Assembly: GCA_013138865.1 (NCBI GenBank)
Contig: WTBY01000071.1
Span: 1 to 33,310, forward strand
Reading direction: 5' to 3'
Length of the DNA stretch: 33,310 nt
Source: Helicobacteraceae bacterium
Lineage (GTDB): Bacteria; Campylobacterota; Campylobacteria; Campylobacterales; Sulfurimonadaceae
Both the position numbers and the translations under genes were made by a program. Below are positions 8,350-16,070 of this stretch, in pieces (position 1 is the stretch's first letter; every line of letters begins with the position of its first letter). The notes beneath the pieces were generated by a model that saw nothing but the letters and a program-made list of their open reading frames with translations, did not search any database and was not told the DNA's origin.

Positions 8350-10104
8350 TTATATGCCATCACAATGTACACCATTACGTCCACTGTTTTTTACATAATA
8401 CATTGCATTATCTGCTCTAGATAAAAGGCTTTCAAGTGATTCAGCATCTTTTAGTTGTGCTACACCAAAGCTAGCTGTTGTATGTAGTTTTATGTTTGGA
8501 GCATCAATCTTTAATTGTTCGGCTTTAGCACGTAGAGATTCAGCTTTATTTTTTGCATCATAAATATCTGAAAAAGGTAAAACCATAACAAACTCTTCTC
8601 CTCCGATACGTGCAAAAATATCTGTATCACGAGTATATCCATTCAAATTATCAGCAAATAATTTTATGACTATATCACCTATTTTATGACCATAATTATC
8701 ATTAAAACTTTTAAAATTATCAATATCAATCATAACCATCGAAAGAGGAATATTATGACGATGAGCATTATCTATCTCTAATTGTGCCATCTCTAAAAAT
8801 GCTCTACGATTCCATACTCCAGTAAGTGTATCTTTTCTAGCTAAATTCTCAGCAATTTTTTTTGCCTCTTCAAGTTCAAATGTTCGTTTTTTGACCTCTT
8901 TTTCTAAAGAATGATTTAAATTCTCTTGAGCTTTTACGTATGTTTGTTGAATAATATTAAGTCTATCAGCAAGAGCAAGTGCTAACAGTACTCCCTCAAC
9001 GACAAAACCCATTCTAGGAATCCAATACATAACTTCACTTGTAGGCACAAAACCCCAAGCACGAAGTAGTGTTATAGTTATGGTTATACTTAAAATTGAT
9101 GAAGCAATCGCATAGCCTCTAGCAATTTTAAATCCTTTATTCCAAAGATATGCTCCAACAAAAGGAAGGAAAAAGAATGAAAACGAACTAAGATGAAGAA
9201 GTTTCGTAGCTAATAAACGAAAATCTATCACTGCAAGTAGTAAAATTATTAAGTTAATAACTATAAAAATAGTAATTAAAATGTCAATTTTTTTTAGGCG
9301 TTTATATGTTTCTAAAAAACGTCTAGTAAATAATAAAAATGATACATTAACTATTACAAATGAGAGTATAGGCATTAGATCGATTAAAAAAGTTGAACCA
9401 CCCCAGATATAGTGTGCACCAACTTGGTTAAATGTTAATAAAGAGAGCAATACTCCAAAAAGATAAAGAATATACCAAAAGTAAATTCTTCTTTTTAAAA
9501 CCAATAAAATAAACAGATTATATAAAAGCAATACAAACATACCTGCAAAAACTGCAACTAATATATTAATATTTTTTTCTAAGTATGGTGTTAAGTAATC
9601 TGGTGACCAAATATTTGAGAAAAGTTCTACATAGCCTGACTGTTCAAAAAAAATCTTAAAATAAATTTCATTTTCAGACTCTGCATCTGTTGTAAATGTA
9701 TAAACGGATCGATCTGAGTATGATGTTTGTGAAGCGTCTATATTATGATCACCTTTAAGTTGTTTCTTTATAAGTGAAGAGTTTGAAAACTGCCATACTT
9801 CAACATGGTCAATAAGTCCAAATACAAGCTTAATACTCCATGTTAAATCATGAGAGTAACCATTTTGAACTTGCATATGAACCCACCATACCGATGAATT
9901 TAAACCATGAGAAGTGTTGAAATTTTCTTGAAGCTTAAATGGTTTTGTTTTGACTTCTTCAATAGTTATTTTATGTGTTGGATCTTCAAAGATTTCCATA
10001 TATGGCAGACTATTAATTCCATCCATATTATTTGTAAGTTGAAGTGTTTGTGCAAATAATGAGTATGGAAGTAATATAAATAGTAGTAGTAGTCTAAAAA
10101 TCAT
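8350..10104 (-). CDS. 7TMR-DISM diguanylate cyclase
   Basis: A membrane sensor that would make cyclic di-GMP. About 584 residues: signal peptide, a periplasmic DISM-type ligand domain (about 25-170), seven transmembrane helices (about 180-385), a short coiled coil, and a C-terminal GGDEF domain. The active site reads GGEEF (501-505). An RxxD inhibitory site (RDTD) sits five residues upstream, so product inhibition is likely. A TTG at 10116 would extend the frame, but it falls next to the GGAG ribosome site (about 10111-10114), so ATG 10104 is preferred. It separates aroB from the RCK-like gene, which are adjacent in Helicobacter, and has lower GATC density than its neighbours, suggesting later insertion. 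Confidence 0.88.
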   Translation of the reverse strand: MIFRLLLLFILLPYSLFAQTLQLTNNMDGINSLPYMEIFEDPTHKITIEEVKTKPFKLQENFNTSHGLNSSVWWVHMQVQNGYSHDLTWSIKLVFGLIDHVEVWQFSNSSLIKKQLKGDHNIDASQTSYSDRSVYTFTTDAESENEIYFKIFFEQSGYVELFSNIWSPDYLTPYLEKNINILVAVFAGMFVLLLYNLFILLVLKRRIYFWYILYLFGVLLSLLTFNQVGAHYIWGGSTFLIDLMPILSFVIVNVSFLLFTRRFLETYKRLKKIDILITIFIVINLIILLLAVIDFRLLATKLLHLSSFSFFFLPFVGAYLWNKGFKIARGYAIASSILSITITITLLRAWGFVPTSEVMYWIPRMGFVVEGVLLALALADRLNIIQQTYVKAQENLNHSLEKEVKKRTFELEEAKKIAENLARKDTLTGVWNRRAFLEMAQLEIDNAHRHNIPLSMVMIDIDNFKSFNDNYGHKIGDIVIKLFADNLNGYTRDTDIFARIGGEEFVMVLPFSDIYDAKNKAESLRAKAEQLKIDAPNIKLHTTASFGVAQLKDAESLESLLSRADNAMYYVKNSGRNGVHCDGI

Positions 10105-10204
10105 TACCAACTCCAAGTGTAAATATTGTTATTCTAACAATTCTTACTAATTATATTTCATAATTGTAACAAAAGGTAAAATTATTATAAAAATCTATTT
10201 TCTC

Positions 10205-11611
10205 TTATAGAGTTGAAGGTATAAAAATTTGATGATGTTTATCTAATTTGTAGTAAAGCAGTTCACTATCAGTTGAAAAAAGTGAGCTAACTCTTGATTT
10301 AGTCATTTTCTCTGTGAACGGAATACACTGAATAAAACTCTTTTTATTTTTTAAAATACGCATAGGGTTTTTGTCTGTTTCTATAACTTTAATAGACTTA
10401 GAAAAAATAGTTGAGAGATTTTTAAAGTGTTCTATGGCTTGAATCTTAGACTCTTGGTACTCATGTTTATAGTTGTATACTTCCATATTTAGCTCTAGTT
10501 GCATAGAAATATCAAAAATAGTAGTTGCCACTTTTTCTATATCTTTACTACCTGAGATAATTACGATCGCATCTTTTAGTTTTGCAACAGACTCTTCTGC
10601 GATCGCAAGAACTGGTACTTTACCTTCAAACAAAGTTTTTCTTACACTACGCTCTAAAAACATCTCTGAAGAGGTTAAAATAAGACCTACATGGTATTTA
10701 CTGATGTCATCTAAAATAATATCGTGACGCTCTATATGGTTATAGTTAATATCAATATAGACATTTTCACTATTGTAAGATTTAACAATTGAGAGGATCT
10801 CAATATCATATGGGTTTATTATTTTAATAATAAGATCATGTTTAAACTGTCTATGAATGTACGTAGATCGACGAAGCAGGTCTATGATTGATTCAGCCGA
10901 GTCTACAGCCATATCTATAAGTAAATAAAGATTAGTTCCAAATGGAGCTGGAAACTGCCCTAACTCTTTTTTCATAGTTCTATAGACACTTTGAAGTACC
11001 GATGGTTCACCTATGATCACAAGTAGGTCATTTGGATAGACCATTTTTCTTGGTTCTGGAAGAATTAATTTTCTATTTCTATAAATAGCACTTATTCTCC
11101 AGCCTATCTGCTCAATAGCACCTACATGACGGTAAACAAACGAGCTACCAAATGGAACTAGAACTTCCATTATTTCACCCTCACCTAGTCCAACATTTTG
11201 TGCAATTACTGGTACATTAGGTAAGTAGTCTAAAAGTCTTGAAGCTAGAATTTCTGTAGAGTTAATAGAGGTTAAGTTATTGTCTACACTACAAAGCTCA
11301 TTTTCATCTAAAACAACTATAGGTAAATTTTCTTTTACAAGACGAATATTTTTTATAGTGTTTGTAACCTCTACTTGAGAGTCCATCATTATAAGAACTT
11401 GAACAAACTCCATTTTAAGAAGATTAGATAATTTTGAAAAACTTGTAGGATCAAAAGTGTAAAATTTAAAACGAGAAGCGACTATATTTTCATATTTTTT
11501 TTCTTTAATTTGTACTATGTAATAGATGTTATCAGTAGTGTAAGTCTTGATCGCACGTTCTATAAAACGCTCACCAATACTACCGTCGCTAATTATTAAA
11601 ATCTTTTTCAT
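10205..11611 (-). CDS. TrkA/RCK-like protein next to tgt (COG3400-like)
   Basis: A 468-residue soluble protein. Residues 1-125 resemble a divergent Rossmann TrkA-N fold (MKKILIISDGSIGERFIERA). Residues about 130-215 look like an RCK_C (TrkA_C) domain, with EPRKMVYPNDLLVIIGEP near its end. The remainder (about 220-468) contains a further alpha/beta domain of unknown role. No transmembrane segment or potassium channel gene is nearby. The usual nucleotide-binding glycine pattern GxGxxG is not intact (GSIGE). In Campylobacterota this gene is a conserved neighbour of tgt and aroB. A nucleotide- or ion-sensing role is inferred. It is transcribed divergently from tgt across 54 bp. Confidence 0.65.
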   Translation of the reverse strand: MKKILIISDGSIGERFIERAIKTYTTDNIYYIVQIKEKKYENIVASRFKFYTFDPTSFSKLSNLLKMEFVQVLIMMDSQVEVTNTIKNIRLVKENLPIVVLDENELCSVDNNLTSINSTEILASRLLDYLPNVPVIAQNVGLGEGEIMEVLVPFGSSFVYRHVGAIEQIGWRISAIYRNRKLILPEPRKMVYPNDLLVIIGEPSVLQSVYRTMKKELGQFPAPFGTNLYLLIDMAVDSAESIIDLLRRSTYIHRQFKHDLIIKIINPYDIEILSIVKSYNSENVYIDINYNHIERHDIILDDISKYHVGLILTSSEMFLERSVRKTLFEGKVPVLAIAEESVAKLKDAIVIISGSKDIEKVATTIFDISMQLELNMEVYNYKHEYQESKIQAIEHFKNLSTIFSKSIKVIETDKNPMRILKNKKSFIQCIPFTEKMTKSRVSSLFSTDSELLYYKLDKHHQIFIPSTL

Positions 11612-11665
11612 GAGCGAATAGTACCATTTTTAGATAAAATTTCATAAAAAAGAAAAAGATACATT

Positions 11666-12787
11666 ATGAAATTTACTATAGACGCTACTTCAAATAAAGC
11701 TAGAGCTTGTACGATCACAACAGCACACTCAACTATACAAACACCTATTTTTATGCCTGTTGGGACTGTTGGGAGCGTTAAATCTCTTGATATGCAAGAT
11801 ATGATGGATACTCTTGAAACACAGATTATTTTAGCAAATACTTACCATATGTATCTGCGTCCTGGAGCTGATACGGTTAAGCAGTTGGGAGGACTTCACA
11901 AATACACAACCTACAACAAGTCATTTCTAACAGACAGCGGTGGTTTTCAAGCTTTTAGTCTGAGTGATATTTCTAAAGCTATGGAAAATGGGATCGAGTT
12001 TCGATCGCATATAGATGGTTCTAAGCACCTTTTTACACCAAGTAGTGTGATCGATACTCAAAATGCTCTAGGAAGTGATATCATGATGATTTTAGATGAC
12101 CTAGTAGCACTTCCTGCTACACAAGAGCGTATAAAACTCTCGATAGAGAGAACTACTGCGTGGGCTAAAGAGTCCATTGAGTACCATAAAGCAAATCAAG
12201 CTAAAGGGATTGGACTTGATCAAAATATATTTGCGATCATTCAAGGTGGAACAGACTTAGCCTTTAGAACTAAGTCTGCGACAGAGCTTTGTGCTTTAGA
12301 AGATTATAATGGCTTTGCGATCGGGGGTTTATCTGTCGGTGAATCTAATAACCTTATGTATGATACTGTTGAGCATACAACTCAGTATATGCCTGAAAAT
12401 AAACCACGCTATTTAATGGGAGTAGGAACTCCTGAAGACTTAATTGAGAATATTGAGCGTGGTGTTGATATGTTTGACTGTGTCATGCCCACTAGAAATG
12501 CAAGAAATGGAACACTATTTACTAGCTTTGGACGTATAAATATAAGAGGTGCAAAGTTTAAACTTCAAGATATACCAATAGATAGTGAGTGTGAGTGTTT
12601 AACTTGTAAAAGATACTCAAGAGCTTATTTACACCATTTGTGTCGCGCTAAGGAACTTACATTTTTCAGACTAGCATCACTTCACAACCTACACTACTAT
12701 TTAAACCTTGTAAAACAAGCTCGTGAAGCAATCTTAGCAGATCGATTTGCAGAATTTAAAAGAGAGTTTTACTCTAAAAGAAGTTAA
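11666..12787 (+). CDS. tgt: Queuine tRNA-ribosyltransferase
   Basis: Tgt exchanges guanine 34 for the queuosine precursor preQ1 in tRNAs with GUN anticodons. The protein is 373 residues, as expected. The general-base aspartate lies in DSGGFQAF (D90). The nucleophile lies in [13 protein letters not shown] (D271). GGLSVGE is the substrate loop. Zinc ligands appear as CECLTC with a following LHHL. The gene starts at ATG 11666 and is followed by a plausible terminator. It is divergent from the RCK-like gene, preserving the Campylobacterota order. It holds eight GATC sites in 1.1 kb, including CGATCG at 12002 and 12318. Confidence 0.96.
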   Translation: MKFTIDATSNKARACTITTAHSTIQTPIFMPVGTVGSVKSLDMQDMMDTLETQIILANTYHMYLRPGADTVKQLGGLHKYTTYNKSFLTDSGGFQAFSLSDISKAMENGIEFRSHIDGSKHLFTPSSVIDTQNALGSDIMMILDDLVALPATQERIKLSIERTTAWAKESIEYHKANQAKGIGLDQNIFAIIQGGTDLAFRTKSATELCALEDYNGFAIGGLSVGESNNLMYDTVEHTTQYMPENKPRYLMGVGTPEDLIENIERGVDMFDCVMPTRNARNGTLFTSFGRINIRGAKFKLQDIPIDSECECLTCKRYSRAYLHHLCRAKELTFFRLASLHNLHYYLNLVKQAREAILADRFAEFKREFYSKRS

Positions 12788-12792
12788 GCTCT

Positions 12793-12843
12793 ACTCTTCA
12801 TAATATGTCCACATTCTTGATATTATGTATGAGTTTTTCTTCT
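12793..12843 (+). terminator. Rho-independent terminator after tgt
   Basis: ACTC (12793-12796) pairs with GAGT (12831-12834), and CATAATAT (12799-12806) pairs perfectly with ATATTATG (12820-12827). A run of five T (12834-12838) and a pyrimidine-rich tail follow. It starts 6 nt after the tgt stop. The stem is AT-rich with a 13-nt loop, so efficiency may be moderate. Confidence 0.55.
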
Positions 12844-12920
12844 AAGATTTCGTAAATAACTTAACATTGCATTAACAATATTTAGATAACATCATATTAA
12901 CTTATAATTAAAGAGTAATA

Positions 12921-15476
12921 ATGAAACCATTAAATAAGATAAAAATTTTATTAATTGCCATTTTTTCTTTGGTGTATGCATTAGTATATTTTGCAACAAC
13001 ACACAATAAAGAGAAACAGATAAGTAATATATTTGCAAATTCTATTTCTACTTTAGAAAACAACTATAAAGTAAGTAATAACAACTATAGAAAATTAGCC
13101 AACAATATTGACAACATCCTAATCCAAACTCCTCAGGTACTTAAACTGTTCTATCAAGCTAAGCATGCTAAAGATGAAAATGAACGTTCAGTTTATAGAG
13201 ATAAAATATACAATTTACTAAAACCAAATTATGAACATTTACGGAGTCTTGGTTTAAATATAATCCTATTCTCATTTGAAAACAATAAAGTATTTTTAAG
13301 AGTTCATAAACCAAACAAATTTGGTGATGACATATCTAACGTTCGTTATGGTGTTACTTATGTAAATTATGATAAAAAACCTATATATGGTCTTGAAGGG
13401 GGGAAAGTATCACATGCATTTCGTAATATATTTCCCCTATATTACAACAATGAATATCTAGGTTGTATAGACATCTCTTTTTCATCTGAATATATGCAAG
13501 AGAATATGAGAAGTTTAAATGGTATAAATACACATTTTATTATCAATAAAAATATATTTAAACACAATATATGGGAATCGCAAAATAAAATAAAATATGT
13601 TCCAAGTATTGAGCACAATGATTTTCTTTTAGCTATAACAGATCCAGAGTTTCATAGTGTTTTTACACCTAAGACTCATGAACTAACTAAAAATCTCAAA
13701 GAAGATATTAATAAACACATTAAAAATGATAGTAAATTTGCACTATATAACCATTATAAAGATCATGCATATGTCATAGCTTTTGTACCAATTAAAAGTA
13801 TTGGAGCTAATAAGTCTATTGCGTATATTATCTCTTATACACAAAGCTTATATTTAGAAGAGATAATTAATAGACATTTAATTGTTAATATCATTGCCAT
13901 TATTGTTCTATTACTTTTAGGTATTCCAGTCTATTATAATATAAAGCAACATATGTTTTTGAAAGTAGAAGTGGATAGAAAAACAAAAGATCTAAAGATA
14001 CAAAAAGAGAGAGCAGAAGAGTCTGGTAGGTTAAAAGAGGAGTTCTTGGCAAACATGAGCCATGAGATAAGAACACCGATGAATGCAGTACTTGGGTTTA
14101 CAGATATATTATATGAACAGATTAAAGAGCCTAAGCACTTAGAATATCTTAAGTCAATAAGAAGTAGTGGGAGACAGTTACTACAAATTATAAATGACAT
14201 ATTAGAGATATCAAAAGTTCAAGCTGGTAAGATGAGTATAAATTTAAATCCAGTAAATCCATACTCCTTATTAAAAGATTTACACAGCATATTTAAAGTT
14301 AAAATTAACGATAAAAATGTTGACTTTATTTTTGATATCGACAACAAACTACCTGAATCTTTACTGCTTGATGAAGTCAGAATTAGACAAGTTCTTTTCA
14401 ATGTAATTGGAAATGCAGTAAAATTTACTGAGAAAGGATTTGTTAAAGTTACAGCTACAAAAGTATATCGCGATGAAGATAAAAGTATATTGGATTTTAT
14501 AATTAAAGTACAAGATACTGGAATAGGGATAAACGAAAAAGATCAAAATAACATCTTTGAACCTTTCATACAACAAAAAGGACAATCAACAAATAAGTTT
14601 GGTGGAACTGGGTTGGGGTTATCAATAAGTAAAAAACTATCAAAACTTATGGGTGGTGATATTACTCTACAAAGTACAGCTAATGAAGGTTCTACTTTTA
14701 CTATTCAAATTGATAACGTTTCTGTCAGTTCAACTATTGCAGATGATACAAATAGTTTTGAATATGAGAGATTAAAATCATATAAGTTTGAGTATGCCAA
14801 AATTCTGCTAGTCGATGATATAGAAACAAATCGAACACTTATAAAAAATTATTTTGTTAATTATAATTTTGATATCACTGAAGCCGAAAATGGTGCAGAT
14901 GCTGTAAGGTTATCAACTAAAGGTTTTGATTTAATATTAATGGATATTAAAATGCCTATTATGGATGAATATGAAGCTACTGATAAAATCAAGTCAGCTG
15001 TAGAGACAGCACATATACCTATTTTTGCATTAACTGCATCTGTGTTGCATAATTCAGCTATGAAAGAAAAACATAAAATATTTGATAGTTTCCTTCATAA
15101 GCCTATAGATAAAAAAAGTTTAGTAGAGGAGATTGCAACTATACTACCTTTTACAATAGAAAGTATAGATGATGTAGCTACCTTAGAAGAAGTACCTAAA
15201 ACTAACTCTGAAGTAGTTAATGCTGAACTTAATGATGAAGCTATAGCGTTTATAAATAACCAACTTATACCTCTACTAAACAGTAGTAAAGATAGTGGAG
15301 ATATTGATAAAATAAATGACTTTATGACAACACTTCAAGAATTTACACAACAATACTCTATAACAACTTTAAATGACAGCATTAAAAAATTACAAAATTG
15401 CATAGAGATGTTTGATATTGAAAATATATTTCTTGTGCTAGAAGATATTAGTATAGAACTAGGTCGTATTCAATAA
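12921..15476 (+). CDS. Hybrid sensor histidine kinase with Cache-type sensor and receiver
   Basis: A membrane sensor kinase of 851 residues. TM1 (about 8-26) and TM2 (about 320-340) enclose a periplasmic sensor resembling double Cache domain 3. The H-box is SHEIRTPMN (H381), the N-box NVIGNAVKF, then DTGIGI, FEPF and GGTGLGLS. A receiver follows with phospho-acceptor D675 in LMDIKMP. The usual MDGYEA after it reads MDEYEA (E683). The C-terminal 100 residues are helical and HPt-like but show no phospho-histidine. ATG 12921 has AAAGAG five bases upstream. A TATAAT (12903-12908) lies very close to the start. It has few GATC sites (4 in 2.6 kb). The partner is unknown; no output regulator is adjacent. 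Confidence 0.88.
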   Translation: MKPLNKIKILLIAIFSLVYALVYFATTHNKEKQISNIFANSISTLENNYKVSNNNYRKLANNIDNILIQTPQVLKLFYQAKHAKDENERSVYRDKIYNLLKPNYEHLRSLGLNIILFSFENNKVFLRVHKPNKFGDDISNVRYGVTYVNYDKKPIYGLEGGKVSHAFRNIFPLYYNNEYLGCIDISFSSEYMQENMRSLNGINTHFIINKNIFKHNIWESQNKIKYVPSIEHNDFLLAITDPEFHSVFTPKTHELTKNLKEDINKHIKNDSKFALYNHYKDHAYVIAFVPIKSIGANKSIAYIISYTQSLYLEEIINRHLIVNIIAIIVLLLLGIPVYYNIKQHMFLKVEVDRKTKDLKIQKERAEESGRLKEEFLANMSHEIRTPMNAVLGFTDILYEQIKEPKHLEYLKSIRSSGRQLLQIINDILEISKVQAGKMSINLNPVNPYSLLKDLHSIFKVKINDKNVDFIFDIDNKLPESLLLDEVRIRQVLFNVIGNAVKFTEKGFVKVTATKVYRDEDKSILDFIIKVQDTGIGINEKDQNNIFEPFIQQKGQSTNKFGGTGLGLSISKKLSKLMGGDITLQSTANEGSTFTIQIDNVSVSSTIADDTNSFEYERLKSYKFEYAKILLVDDIETNRTLIKNYFVNYNFDITEAENGADAVRLSTKGFDLILMDIKMPIMDEYEATDKIKSAVETAHIPIFALTASVLHNSAMKEKHKIFDSFLHKPIDKKSLVEEIATILPFTIESIDDVATLEEVPKTNSEVVNAELNDEAIAFINNQLIPLLNSSKDSGDIDKINDFMTTLQEFTQQYSITTLNDSIKKLQNCIEMFDIENIFLVLEDISIELGRIQ

Positions 15477-15533
15477 TCGGTACCAGTGCATTGGACTTAA
15501 TATAGTTTTACACAGTTTATTTTACAGCCTCTT

Positions 15534-16019
15534 TTAAATATAACTTTGTAGTTTTTCATACTCAATTTTTGGTAAATTTACAACACTATCTTTATCAATA
15601 ATTTCTACGCTTGTTATAACGTTACCATCTTCACGTAAATACTTTAGCACACGCTTTCCTTGAGCGTAAACTTCATGTTTAATTATTCTCTGCTTTTCAT
15701 TATAAGTGATATTTTCACCATGTAGCTTGCCATCATCGTACATTTTAGTACTTTTAATACTGCCATTTGCTTTAGCAATAAAGTATTTTGTCTCTACTCC
15801 TTCTCTCTTACCTTCTATAAAATGTTCTTGTTTTGCCTCAACACCTTTTAAAGTAATATGATTAATTTGTTTGATCCCATTTTTTAAATAGATCACTTCC
15901 TTAACTTGAGCATCTTTAGTATCATAATAGTGTTTTGTAACAATAGTATCACCATCTTTATAAGTTTCTGTTTTAATATTTTTACTCGGGTATTTAGATG
16001 TTTTAAGATTTTTTTGCAT
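15534..16019 (-). CDS. YwqK/MORN-like protein
   Basis: A soluble protein of about 161 residues built from short repeated beta-hairpin units (for example YYDTKDAQVKEVIYLKNG, FIEGKREGVETKYF, MYDDGKLHGENITY), resembling MORN_2 repeats of the YwqK family, which databases often label antitoxin. The open frame extends to 16091, but that would overlap hrpB. ATG 16019 has AAGGA just upstream and gives MQKNLKTSK, so I chose it. No signal peptide is visible with this start. It is divergent from hrpB and converges with the histidine kinase. No toxin gene lies beside it. Function is unknown. Confidence 0.65.
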   Translation of the reverse strand: MQKNLKTSKYPSKNIKTETYKDGDTIVTKHYYDTKDAQVKEVIYLKNGIKQINHITLKGVEAKQEHFIEGKREGVETKYFIAKANGSIKSTKMYDDGKLHGENITYNEKQRIIKHEVYAQGKRVLKYLREDGNVITSVEIIDKDSVVNLPKIEYEKLQSYI

Positions 16020-16050
16020 GATATTCCTTATGTGAGCGAATTGTAGCATA

Positions 16051-16063
16051 TATAATGTATAAT
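16051..16063 (+). promoter_or_regulatory. Candidate tandem -10 boxes for hrpB
   Basis: Two perfect TATAAT hexamers (16051-16056 and 16058-16063) lie in the 51-bp divergent gap. They are only 7-15 bases before the hrpB ATG (16071), with no ribosome site between, so hrpB may have a very short or absent leader. The true hrpB start could also be downstream. Confidence 0.4.
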
Positions 16064-16070
16064 ACTTGAC

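Noticed and set aside
14361-14585. Short minus-strand frames in the hybrid kinase
   Set aside because: Opposite the conserved ATPase domain of the kinase; no coding character.
15483-15495. Near-palindrome CCAGTGCATTGG after the hybrid kinase
   Set aside because: Single copy with two mismatches in a convergent gap; no second copy found to support an operator.
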